This document shows, piece by piece, positions 6,777 through 14,242 of a stretch of 16,104 nt of DNA. The first letter of the stretch is position 1; every line of letters starts with the position of its first letter. The notes beneath the pieces are model-generated. The model was not told where the DNA came from and searched no databases. It was given only the letters and a program-made list of their open reading frames with translations. A program made the translations under genes and the position numbers. Source of the DNA: DATMXS01 sp050260275 (GTDB lineage: Bacteria > Acidobacteriota > Terriglobia > Bryobacterales > Bryobacteraceae); NCBI GenBank assembly GCA_050260275.1, contig JBLNBX010000268.1, forward strand, positions 1-16,104, read 5' to 3'.

Positions 6777-8171
6777 TCAGCCGCGGCTGGCCGGCTGCGC
6801 CTGCGCGTTCCCGGACTGTTTCCACGTGCCGCGCTGGTACATCTGCGCCAGCATGGCCGCGCCAAGCTCGGAGCACTGGTCCTGGTAGCGGTACTCGAAA
6901 TCGCCCGTCCAGCGCTTCTTCGCTTCCAAATAGCCTCGGATTGTGGCGCTGCCGCCGCTGGTCATGACCACCTTGCCCAGCTTGATGGACCCGCGCACTT
7001 CGTCCAGGTGCTGCTTGTGGTAAAGCGCGTTGCCGCGGATGATCGCAAGCAGGAAGTCGTCGCGCGTCGTCTCGAGCGTCACGCCGCTGAACTCCGCTTT
7101 GAGCGGCTCCAGCGAGTAGCGGCTGCCGCCAAGGAACGGCACGTAGCCCGGCAGCGTTTCTTCCCGGGATGGGTCGGCGAAGAACGCGTCGAGCACGCTG
7201 GGGATGTATTCCGTGTAGAACGCCTGCTCGCTCATGTCGCGGCAGAAATTCTTGTAGAACCACTCGAGCGCCTTGCCGCCGGTGTTGAGCACGAAGAAGC
7301 TCAACCAGCGGCCCGGGATAGCGTGGCAGCGCACGTTGAAGTTCGGCGAGCCGATGGGGTGGTCGAAGCAGACGTTGATGATCTCGCAGGTGCCGCAGAT
7401 GATGTTGATGTCGCCGGGCTCTGTGAGGCCGCCGGAGAGCGCCGCGAGCGTGGCGTCGTTGCCGCCGGCAAGAATCGTGCAATCGGAGGGCAGGCCCAGT
7501 TCGGCCGCGACGGACGGAAGGATTGTACCCGCCGCGTCGTACGACTGCATGAGCGGCGGAAGAAGCTCCTCAGGGATTTCCGCCAGGCGCAGGACGTCCT
7601 GGTTATACGTCAGATCATTCCGCCAACTGTTGTAGAGGCCCGTTATGGAGACCGTCGATGGATCGATGGCCCACTCGCCGCACATCCGCTTCACCATGTA
7701 CGTATTGCAGTGGCCAAACTTGGCGGTTGCCTTCCAGACGTCCGGCTGGTTTTCGCGAATCCATAGCATCGAGCAGAGCGACGAGCCGCCCGACACCGGC
7801 AGATTGCACGTTTCGCGGAGGAACTTCTCCTCACCAACCAGTTGGCGGATGGCGCGGGCCTGCTTGTGCGAGCGGCCGTCGAAGAAAAGGATCGCAGGGC
7901 CGAGGGCAGTGCCATCGGCGGCCATCGGCGTCAAGCCGGGCGTCGTGACGGAGAAGTTCACCACGCCAACGCCGGATAGGTAGTCGCGGATCTCGTGACA
8001 GCACTCGCGGAGCGCGATCCACCACTTTTCGGGTTCGATGTCGGCCATGCCGCGGTAGATGTTGACGTCGTAGCGGCGCGTGGCGGCGCAGCGCTTTTCA
8101 AGATCGGGGCTGTAGACGGCGAGTTTCAGCGCCGTGGTGCCTACGTCGATGGCGAGAATATCTCTGCTCAC
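6777..8171 (-). CDS. FGGY-family carbohydrate kinase
   Basis: 464 residues starting at a GTG that overlaps the stop of the aldolase gene (GTGA), so translation is probably coupled; GAGGGA 8 nt upstream is the likely ribosome site. FGGY kinases phosphorylate sugars, polyols or sugar acids with ATP in the cytoplasm. Features: N-terminal phosphate motif IDVGTTALK (8-16), AIDPSTVSITGLYNS (168-182, the usual tDpSxAsxTGL region), catalytic base Asp239 in AGGNDAT, the second phosphate motif as ICGTCEI (258-264), and the adenosine motif TSGGSATIRG (404-413). The length is slightly below the usual 490-520 residues. The substrate cannot be assigned; the closest named activities are gluconokinase, xylulokinase and related kinases. 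The aldolase partner hints at sugar-acid or deoxy-sugar-acid catabolism. Confidence 0.9.
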   Translation of the reverse strand: MSRDILAIDVGTTALKLAVYSPDLEKRCAATRRYDVNIYRGMADIEPEKWWIALRECCHEIRDYLSGVGVVNFSVTTPGLTPMAADGTALGPAILFFDGRSHKQARAIRQLVGEEKFLRETCNLPVSGGSSLCSMLWIRENQPDVWKATAKFGHCNTYMVKRMCGEWAIDPSTVSITGLYNSWRNDLTYNQDVLRLAEIPEELLPPLMQSYDAAGTILPSVAAELGLPSDCTILAGGNDATLAALSGGLTEPGDINIICGTCEIINVCFDHPIGSPNFNVRCHAIPGRWLSFFVLNTGGKALEWFYKNFCRDMSEQAFYTEYIPSVLDAFFADPSREETLPGYVPFLGGSRYSLEPLKAEFSGVTLETTRDDFLLAIIRGNALYHKQHLDEVRGSIKLGKVVMTSGGSATIRGYLEAKKRWTGDFEYRYQDQCSELGAAMLAQMYQRGTWKQSGNAQAQPASRG

Positions 8172-9070
8172 GATATGAGTCCCTCGGAGCGCAAAACCTG
8201 CGCCATTTCGTCTATCTGTTCCTGCGTGAGCGGCAGCAGGGGACGCCTGGGGATGCCGCCGCGGAAGCCGGCGAGGTTCATCGCCGCTTTAACGCCAGCC
8301 ACCCCGAAGCGCCCGGAGATGGCCTTATTTATGGCCGTCACGCGCTGCTGCAGCGGGACGCCGCGGACCTCGTCGCGCGCCTGCCCGCAACGGAAGAGCT
8401 CCATCGCGAGGGCGGGGAAGGAGTTCGCAAGCGAAACCGTGCCGCCCACGGAGCCCCCCAGCATCGCGGCGAGCAGAAAGTTCGCCGATCCCGCCAGCAC
8501 GTGGAACGACTCGCTCTCGAACGGCAGAAAGTTCTCGATGCCGCTCGGCGCGCTGTCTTTCATTCCGACGATGTTCGGATGTGCCGCCAGCCGGCCCACC
8601 AGAGCCGGCGAGAGCGTGACGCCGCAGAAGCCCGGCGCGTTGTAGAGGAACAGCGGCAGCGGCGCCGTATCGGCCAGCGTGGAGAAGTAGCGGTACAGCA
8701 CGTCGTCGGTCATCTGCTTGCGGAAGTAGCCGGGGGAGAGCACGAGCCCGAAGTCCGCGCCGATGGATGCGGCGCACTTCAGGAAGCGCTCGGTGTCGCG
8801 CTGGGCGTCGTAGGTGGCTCCGGCCATCACGACCTGACCCTGTCCCTTGTGACGGACGATCGTTTCGAGCACCTTGAGCTTTTCCTCTTCTGTGAGGCTG
8901 CGGTTCTCGCCATTTGAGCCGAGGGCCAGATAGCCCAGGACGCCGCTCGCGGCGTAGCGCTCGAGATTGAAGATAAGGGCATCGTAGTCCACCTCCTCGT
9001 CGTCGCGGAACGGAGTGGAGATGGGGACGAATACCCCCGCGGTCTTTTTCAGAAGGAGATCAGGGCTCAT
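8168..9070 (-). CDS. DapA/NAL-superfamily class I aldolase, probably a hydroxy-keto-acid aldolase rather than DHDPS
   Basis: 300 residues from the ATG at 9070. TTG/GTG codons at 9091-9086 would add seven residues without a ribosome site, and the ATG itself has only a weak one. The TIM-barrel family motifs are complete: GSNGE (51-55, the GTTGE loop), Tyr143 in LFLYNAPG and Schiff-base Lys171 in IVGMKDSA. In lysine-pathway dihydrodipicolinate synthase the segment after the Tyr reads YNVPxR, with an Arg that binds the carboxylate of aspartate semialdehyde; here it reads YNAPGF, so that Arg is missing. GSNGE and GGSVGGTVSLANSFP resemble 4-hydroxy-2-oxoglutarate aldolase-type members. The likely reaction is reversible cleavage of a 2-keto-acid to pyruvate plus an aldehyde, in an operon with the sugar kinase that follows. 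The exact substrate is unknown. Confidence 0.88.
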   Translation of the reverse strand: MSPDLLLKKTAGVFVPISTPFRDDEEVDYDALIFNLERYAASGVLGYLALGSNGENRSLTEEEKLKVLETIVRHKGQGQVVMAGATYDAQRDTERFLKCAASIGADFGLVLSPGYFRKQMTDDVLYRYFSTLADTAPLPLFLYNAPGFCGVTLSPALVGRLAAHPNIVGMKDSAPSGIENFLPFESESFHVLAGSANFLLAAMLGGSVGGTVSLANSFPALAMELFRCGQARDEVRGVPLQQRVTAINKAISGRFGVAGVKAAMNLAGFRGGIPRRPLLPLTQEQIDEMAQVLRSEGLIS

Positions 9071-9149
9071 CGGAGACAATCTTCGCACCAAGGATCGCGG
9101 GGCCGGCGGCCGGGTCCCGGATATGGGGGAAGGCTCCCTAGGTCAGACT

Positions 9150-9205
9150 AAAAAAACAGCGCGAAGGGGCGCAACCCGGGCGTGGCGTTTGCGCTGCCCG
9201 GGTTG
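9150..9205 (-). terminator. Intrinsic terminator after the helix-hairpin-helix gene
   Basis: A perfect 10-bp GC-rich inverted repeat, CAACCCGGGC (9172-9181) with GCCCGGGTTG (9196-9205), surrounds a 14-nt loop. On the minus strand it begins 26 nt past the stop at 9232. A short GCGC/GCGC stem and a run of seven T (9150-9156) follow. This would end transcription from the small gene and insulate the aldolase-kinase operon. Confidence 0.6.
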
Positions 9206-9231
9206 TGTGTTGAGCGGAGACTGCGGCCCGG

Positions 9232-9477
9232 CTACTGCCCGCCGCCTCCACCGCTGGCCTTGGTCCCGCCTATCCTGACGCCCGCCTGCTGCAGCATGTT
9301 GATGACTTTGTCGTCGATGGCCGGAACGCGCTGCTTCAGGTCTTCCCAGTTCGAGAACGGGCGCTGGCTGATTATCTGCTCGGTGCGCTCGCCTCCGATT
9401 CCGCCAATCCGTTCGAGTACTTCCTTGCTGGCGGTGTTCAGGTCGATATTGCGGAGATCTCCAATCCCTCCGAACAT
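9232..9477 (-). CDS. Small ComEA-like helix-hairpin-helix protein
   Basis: 81 residues from the ATG at 9477, which has an excellent GGAGGAGG 5 nt upstream; the frame stays open to 9576 but that extension has no family features. Residues 10-70 form one ComEA/SLBB-type helix-hairpin-helix pair: NIDLNTASKEVLERIGGIG, then IISQRPFSNWEDLKQR and a final VPAIDDKVINMLQQAGV. This fold binds DNA backbones non-specifically. ComEA of competence systems has an N-terminal membrane anchor; this protein has none, so a cytoplasmic role is more likely. The tail (GGTKASGGGGGQ) is Gly-rich and flexible. It has its own terminator and no competence genes nearby. The function beyond probable DNA binding is unknown. 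Confidence 0.85.
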   Translation of the reverse strand: MFGGIGDLRNIDLNTASKEVLERIGGIGGERTEQIISQRPFSNWEDLKQRVPAIDDKVINMLQQAGVRIGGTKASGGGGGQ

Positions 9478-9645
9478 GGCATCCTCCTCCCCCTCTGTGA
9501 ATGGCGGCCCAGATCCCGCCGCTACCGGACAGAGTAGCGCCGATCGGACGCCGGTGAAGCGGCCACGACTAAACACAGAGCGAAACGAGCGGCGCGACGG
9601 CTCAGAATGGCACGGAGCGCCTCCCGATGCGCGGAGTTCCGGAGA

Positions 9646-9685
9646 GCTAATCTGGAATCTTCCGTGCTGATCTGGGATCTTCCAT
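9646..9685 (+). repeat. 20-bp tandem repeat ending in the transporter start codon
   Basis: Two adjacent 20-bp units (9646-9665 and 9666-9685) match at 17 of 20 positions. Both carry ATCTGG(A/G)ATCTTCC; the second unit ends in the first two bases of the ATG at 9684, while the first ends in GT of an out-of-frame GTG. The duplication therefore copies the initiation region of the transporter gene. Confidence 0.65.
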
Positions 9686-10886
9686 GCTCGCCGCAGGTCT
9701 AATATTCGCAGGCACCTACGCCGTGATCGCTATCGGGCATCTGCCCGGGTTTCGCGTCGATCGCACCGGCGCCGCCATCATCGGCGCGACGCTGATGGTT
9801 GCGTTCAACGTTCTGACGCTCCAGGAAGCATACGCCGCGGTGGACTTCGACACCATCGTCCTGCTGTTCGGGATGATGATTGTGGTTGCGAACCTCCGGC
9901 TATCCGGCTTTTTCAGAGCTGTGAGCGCGCGCGTCATCGCGCACGCGCACCGGCCGCTTCTGCTGCTGGCCGCGATTGTTTTCGTGTCGGGGGTGCTCTC
10001 GGCGTTTTTCGTGAATGACACCATTTGCCTGGTGCTCACTCCCCTGGTGCTCGAGTTGTCGGCGGCCATGCGCCGCAAGCCGGTGCCGTTTCTGCTTGCC
10101 GTCGCGATGGGCAGCAACGCCGGCAGCGTGGCCACCATCACCGGCAACCCGCAGAACATGATGATCGGCAGTTTTTCTGGCATCGCGTATACGTCGTTTC
10201 TGATGGCGCTCGCGCCGGTGGCGCTGGCAGCAATGGCGCTGACTGTCGTGGTCATTACCGCCGCGTACTGGAAAGAGTTCAGGCTGGAGGAGAGGGTGGA
10301 AGTGGAACAGCCCAGGGTGCGCGTGCACCGCCCGCTGTTCGTGAAGTCCGTATCGGCAGCCGCGGCGATGCTTGTGCTCTTCTTCGCCGGGTGGCCGGTG
10401 CCGATGGCGGCTATGGTGGCGGCCGCCGTTTTGCTGCTGACGAGGCGGCTGAAGCCCGAACGGATCTACCACGAGATCGACTGGTCGCTGCTGGTACTCT
10501 TCATTGGGCTCTTCATCGTGGTCGGGGGGATCGAGAAGACGGACCTTGCGAAAGAGTTTTACGCGCGCGCCTCTGGCGGCGCCCTGGCTGACGTCTGGGC
10601 GTTCAGCACCGTGGCCGCCGTGCTGTCGAACGTCGTGAGCAACGTTCCGGCGGTGCTGATGTTCAAGCCCCTGATCGCGCACCTTGCGGATCCACAGCGG
10701 GCCTGGCTCGTGCTGGCGATGGCATCGACGCTCGCGGGGAATCTGACGCTCATCGGTTCCGTCGCGAACCTCATCGTCGTCCACCGCGCGCGTAACGAGG
10801 TGCGCATCGGCTTCTGGGAGTACTTCAAAGTAGGCGCACCGCTCGGGGTTCTGACGATCGTTGCTGGCGTTTTGCTGCTGCGCTGA
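9684..10886 (+). CDS. Ion-transporter-superfamily permease (ArsB/NhaD/SLC13-like)
   Basis: 400 residues, inner-membrane protein with about ten to eleven hydrophobic segments. It has the two-fold motif pattern of the ion transporter superfamily: FFVNDTICLVLTPLVL (108-123) with GSNAGSVATITGNPQN (143-158) in the first half, and LSNVVSNVPAVL (314-325) with STLAGNLTLIGSVAN (348-362) in the second. The paired SN/TGNP-type hairpins form the substrate and cation site in this fold. A charged loop at about 196-217 separates the halves. Candidate substrates are arsenite, dicarboxylates, other anions or Na+/H+ exchange; sequence alone does not decide, and no ars genes flank it. The ribosome site is weak (TGGGA before ATCTTCC), within a tandem repeat. 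It is divergent from the helix-hairpin-helix gene and convergent with the GT-C-like gene. Confidence 0.88.
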   Translation: MLAAGLIFAGTYAVIAIGHLPGFRVDRTGAAIIGATLMVAFNVLTLQEAYAAVDFDTIVLLFGMMIVVANLRLSGFFRAVSARVIAHAHRPLLLLAAIVFVSGVLSAFFVNDTICLVLTPLVLELSAAMRRKPVPFLLAVAMGSNAGSVATITGNPQNMMIGSFSGIAYTSFLMALAPVALAAMALTVVVITAAYWKEFRLEERVEVEQPRVRVHRPLFVKSVSAAAAMLVLFFAGWPVPMAAMVAAAVLLLTRRLKPERIYHEIDWSLLVLFIGLFIVVGGIEKTDLAKEFYARASGGALADVWAFSTVAAVLSNVVSNVPAVLMFKPLIAHLADPQRAWLVLAMASTLAGNLTLIGSVANLIVVHRARNEVRIGFWEYFKVGAPLGVLTIVAGVLLLR

Positions 10887-10905
10887 AGCGGCTTAGCTGC
10901 GCCGC

Positions 10906-10926
10906 AACCCGCATACCGGCCGGGTT
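10906..10926. terminator. Possible bidirectional stem-loop between convergent genes
   Basis: AACCCG (10906-10911) pairs with CGGGTT (10921-10926) around a 9-nt loop in the 60-bp gap between the transporter and GT-C-like stops. Only three T follow on the plus strand, so this is a weak terminator candidate. Confidence 0.3.
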
Positions 10927-10946
10927 TCTGCCGCGAGGGCTTTTCG

Positions 10947-13061
10947 CTAAGACGCCTGACCGGAAGCGCCGGAGCGATGTCCGGGAAGTTGAGAGGCGCG
11001 GGGCCCATCACTCCAGGATGTGCGTTTCGCGCGGCGGCGCGCCAACAGCGTCCAGCATAGGATCAGGACCCAGCCCGCGGCCGAGGCAGCGCGAGCGGCC
11101 TTCTTCTCCGTGCCTCCGTCGTAGACCAGGCGGATGCGAACAGGACCTGTTTGCGCGGGGTCGATCACCATCAGCCCGAGGGCGTCGGAGGAGATGGCGC
11201 ACTTCCTGCCGTCGATCGTGGCGCTCCAGCCGGCGTCGTAGGTTACCTGCACGAATACGACCTGCCCGCTCGCGACTGTTGCGTCGATCACCGCCTCGTG
11301 CCGGTTGAGCCAGCGAAACGATGCGGCGGGGTACGCAGGGTCGTCGAGGGCGGCGACGAGCGGCTCCAGCGGACCGGTCACCAGACCATGTTCGGGCGGC
11401 ACGGTGACCACGGCGGCGCGCGGTATCACGTGCGCGAGCGAGCAAACCCGCCGGGGCACCTCAAACACCGCGTCGTCTCCGCTGCGCCAGAGCTCACGCA
11501 ATTTGCCTTCGAACTTCCTGGGATTCCAATATGGCTTGTATACTTCGGTACTGTTCGGACCGGTCACGCCGATTGCGTCCGCGCCGTACGCTTTGAGCCA
11601 GATGAGCGATACGGGAACATCGCGCTCGCCGGCGTTCTCACCCGTGTATATGACGTAAACGGCGATGCGGTGCTCCCGCGTGGGTATGCCCTGGTCGCAG
11701 CAGCCGGCCACCTGCGGAACGTCGGTGAACATATTCATCCATAGCGAGACGTTCCCGGGCGCGAAGACGCGGCGGCCAGGCAGATTGGCTTCGAACCACT
11801 TGGCCATCCGGTACTCAATGGTCTGAGTGATATCGATGGGGCGTATCAGGCTGTGTGCGTATTTGTGGTAAGTGACGGCCTGTGACACCCCTGCGACTGC
11901 CAGAAGCGTGACGCAGACTGTCTGTGGGCGCATAGACGCCCTGCCGAGGATCCACGCCACGGCGAAGCCCAGCAGCCCGGCCGCGGCCATTTCAAACTCC
12001 ACCTGGACGCGGTTGGGCTGCGGCATCAGACGCCACCCGAACCACTCGCGGCCGATTGAGACCGCGCCGGTGATGAGCGTGGCGTACGCGAAAAAGCGCA
12101 GCCACTCGTTGATGCGCAATCTCCTGAATGCGAGGTGCAGACAGGCCAGAGCCAGGGCGAGCAGCGAATACGGCACTAAGTGCCACAGGCCAACATAAGT
12201 CGCGTCGGATTGCTGCGCGTTACGCAGCACGGCGGAGATCACCGACGGAGGCATCCACGGCGCGGCCACCAGGTAAGCCGCGGCGCCGATGAGTATCAGC
12301 GCCGGCCAGTGTAACTTAGGCTCCGCATTCAGGCGCGACAGCAGATAGGCCGCAAGAACCATCGCGAAACCCATCGTGCCGGGCCAGTTGGTAAGCGCGA
12401 GCGCCGAAACCCCGAGCATTGCGGCAGGTATGTATTGCCAGCGCCGTTCGGCCGCCGCGGCGTGAATGAACCAGATCACCAGCGGTATCAACATCACCGC
12501 GGCCGTGTGCGGCCCTTCGCCGTAGTGGACCAGGATCTGAAAGCGGCGCGCCATAAGGTAGCCGCCGATGTCATGCCTGATCCCAGGGACCAGGAAAGCC
12601 GTGGGGGAGAGCAGGGAATAGATGAGGGCCGAGGTAGCAGCCCACGCAATCCGCCCGGTTACTCGCCAAATCAGCCAGAACAACGTGACCGCGGAGAGGC
12701 AGTACGCCAGCGCCGTCAGGAAATGGTACGCGTGCTGCGGCGACCAGCCCAGCACGGTTGCGAGGCCGGCCACCGAAAGGTGCAGCCCCGGCTGGTACAC
12801 CTTGTGAAAAGGATTGCCGGTGAACCACAGCGGGAACCACGTGAGGTCGCCCCAGTTGTCCATCGCCCACCGGGCGATCGACATGTACGAACTCTCGATG
12901 GATTCCATCCGCTCCGTGAACTCGACGAAGAAGAGCCGCCAGCAGACGTAGACATTAACCGCGAATATTCCGGCGATAGCGGCGAGCGGCCGAAGCTGCG
13001 GGGGCCGGCGAAGCGCCCGGGGCAGGCGGGTAGGGAGATGGCCGGCAAGCCGTTTTTTCAT
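10947..13061 (-). CDS. Large GT-C-like polytopic membrane protein (PTPS-related/YfhO-like)
   Basis: 704 residues. The ATG overlaps the stop of the methyltransferase gene (ATGA), indicating coupling. A basic N-terminus (about 1-25) is followed by a first membrane segment at about 26-46, then an acidic periplasmic-type loop (ERMESIESSYMSIARWA, 50-66) and the motif GNPFHKVYQPGLHL. This is the layout of GT-C-fold glycosyltransferases and the 6-pyruvoyl-tetrahydropterin-synthase-related membrane family. About ten further hydrophobic segments reach to roughly residue 400. A soluble region follows, ending in the YfhO-type signature TYDAGWSATIDG, then LGLMVIDPAQTGPVRIRLVY, and a last membrane helix near 660-677. 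The likely role is transfer of a sugar from a lipid carrier, or glycan processing, outside the membrane. Donor and acceptor are unknown. The Arg/Ser-rich last 27 residues look unstructured. Confidence 0.85.
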   Translation of the reverse strand: MKKRLAGHLPTRLPRALRRPPQLRPLAAIAGIFAVNVYVCWRLFFVEFTERMESIESSYMSIARWAMDNWGDLTWFPLWFTGNPFHKVYQPGLHLSVAGLATVLGWSPQHAYHFLTALAYCLSAVTLFWLIWRVTGRIAWAATSALIYSLLSPTAFLVPGIRHDIGGYLMARRFQILVHYGEGPHTAAVMLIPLVIWFIHAAAAERRWQYIPAAMLGVSALALTNWPGTMGFAMVLAAYLLSRLNAEPKLHWPALILIGAAAYLVAAPWMPPSVISAVLRNAQQSDATYVGLWHLVPYSLLALALACLHLAFRRLRINEWLRFFAYATLITGAVSIGREWFGWRLMPQPNRVQVEFEMAAAGLLGFAVAWILGRASMRPQTVCVTLLAVAGVSQAVTYHKYAHSLIRPIDITQTIEYRMAKWFEANLPGRRVFAPGNVSLWMNMFTDVPQVAGCCDQGIPTREHRIAVYVIYTGENAGERDVPVSLIWLKAYGADAIGVTGPNSTEVYKPYWNPRKFEGKLRELWRSGDDAVFEVPRRVCSLAHVIPRAAVVTVPPEHGLVTGPLEPLVAALDDPAYPAASFRWLNRHEAVIDATVASGQVVFVQVTYDAGWSATIDGRKCAISSDALGLMVIDPAQTGPVRIRLVYDGGTEKKAARAASAAGWVLILCWTLLARRRAKRTSWSDGPRASQLPGHRSGASGQAS

Positions 13062-14206
13062 GTCTGCACAACGTCGAGTGCGATCGTCACGGTCGGGTTA
13101 CCGATATCCGCAAACCACATCACGTTCTCCCAAACCAGATCGATCTCGATGAGGTAAGAACCCGGTTGGGCGGGCGCGGACACGGCCAGCGGAACGCGAA
13201 CGCTCTCGCCCGGCTGCAGCGATTCGCGGAGCCAGGCACGCTCGTTGTCGTGCGTGATCTTCTCGCGGGTTGAGCTGAGGAGATGGTAAGAGAGTCCGAG
13301 CACGCCCTCGCCGGCCGGGAATGCCTCACGCGAAGTGTTGGTCACGAGCACGGGGAGCATGACTGTCGTGCCCGGCTTCGCGGCGCACTCACGGCGCTCG
13401 GGCTTGAAGGTGGCGCGCACGCCGGCCTCGCCGAAACGCCTCAGCCGCTCGGGCGAGGAGCAATAGAGGTCCACATGCTCGCGAAGCGAACCCGGCATGA
13501 GCAGCGCTGGCGCGTCCCACAGGCACACGGTCTTCACGTCGAGCATCGGCCAGCGGCGGAGAAACTCGGCGTTGAGATCAAACGGAGCGGGGCGCTTTTG
13601 CAGTAGGACCTTGTTATATCCGATCGCGATTGGCAGCAGCACGTCGGGATGCTCTAGTCGGTACTGCACCGCCCCTTCGCTCACGCCGGGAAAGGATGCG
13701 TTGAAGTAGTCGTCGAGCGCCACCAGGCCTCCCGGCGCGAGAGCTTCGGCGCACAGACACAGGTCGGAGTAAGTCTCCTGGCGCGAATGTCCCCCATCTA
13801 TGTGGCAGAACGTGAGGCCCGCCCCGAGATCGCGTGAGCGGAGTTCGGAGGAAGGGCGCGTGATGACCCGCAGGAAGCCGGTATCCGGGTAGAAGCGCGC
13901 CATATTCCTGAGGAAGATCGCTTTGTCGCCGCAGCCGGATGCCGAGACGTTCCGGTCCTGCATCTCTTCGAACAAATCGACCGCGTACATGCGCGCTCCG
14001 GGCCCGCGCAGAGCGGCCACTGCGATGGCTGACAGGCCGTGATGCACCCCAATCTCGAAGACGTCCCCGGCGATGCCCTTTTCGCGCAGCAACTCGCAAT
14101 ACGCCATGAACATCAGGGCCGCATCGAACATGAACCAGCCGTCGATCTCCGCAAATGAGGCGAGGTATCTCTGGAGGAAGCTAGGCTGCATACAGTGGGC
14201 CGTCAT
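13058..14206 (-). CDS. SAM-dependent methyltransferase with C-terminal beta-sandwich domain
   Basis: 382 residues from the ATG at 14206 (GGGA 6 nt upstream); a GTG at 14230 is the alternative. The N-terminal half is a class I methyltransferase of the TylF/Methyltransf_24 kind: SAM loop GDVFEIGVHHGLSA (47-60), acidic strand end MYAVDLFEEM (73-82), FCHIDGGHSRQETYSDL (133-149) and the LAPGGLVALDDYFN strand-turn (156-169). From about 265 to the end a predicted beta-sandwich carries LQPGESVRVPLAVSAP and GSYLIEIDLVWENVMWF. That module recurs at the ends of polysaccharide-related glycosyltransferases and methyltransferases, where it may bind a carbohydrate chain. Placed between a GT2 and a GT-C-like gene, it probably methylates a sugar of a surface glycan. 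No membrane segment or signal peptide is seen, so it acts in the cytoplasm. Confidence 0.87.
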   Translation of the reverse strand: MTAHCMQPSFLQRYLASFAEIDGWFMFDAALMFMAYCELLREKGIAGDVFEIGVHHGLSAIAVAALRGPGARMYAVDLFEEMQDRNVSASGCGDKAIFLRNMARFYPDTGFLRVITRPSSELRSRDLGAGLTFCHIDGGHSRQETYSDLCLCAEALAPGGLVALDDYFNASFPGVSEGAVQYRLEHPDVLLPIAIGYNKVLLQKRPAPFDLNAEFLRRWPMLDVKTVCLWDAPALLMPGSLREHVDLYCSSPERLRRFGEAGVRATFKPERRECAAKPGTTVMLPVLVTNTSREAFPAGEGVLGLSYHLLSSTREKITHDNERAWLRESLQPGESVRVPLAVSAPAQPGSYLIEIDLVWENVMWFADIGNPTVTIALDVVQT

Positions 14207-14242
14207 TTGGCGTCCCGCGAGCAGGAACACGCTGCTCTGTCA

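Noticed and set aside
6640..7482. 280-codon minus-strand frame overlapping the FGGY kinase
   Set aside because: Arg/His/Ala-rich alternate frame of the kinase coding region; the kinase frame has all the family motifs.
8168..9070. Assignment as dapA (lysine biosynthesis)
   Set aside because: The Arg after the catalytic Tyr motif is absent and the partner gene is a sugar kinase, so a lysine-pathway role is not supported.
9900..10784. 294-codon minus-strand frame antisense to the transporter
   Set aside because: His/Arg/Gln-rich sequence typical of the complement of membrane-protein codons; no start signal.
9684..10886. Specific assignment as an arsenite efflux pump (arsB)
   Set aside because: The superfamily motifs fit, but no arsR, arsC or arsA lies nearby and substrate residues cannot be read by eye.
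12435..13157. Plus-strand frame antisense to the GT-C-like gene
   Set aside because: Arg/Pro/Gln-rich shadow with no motif.
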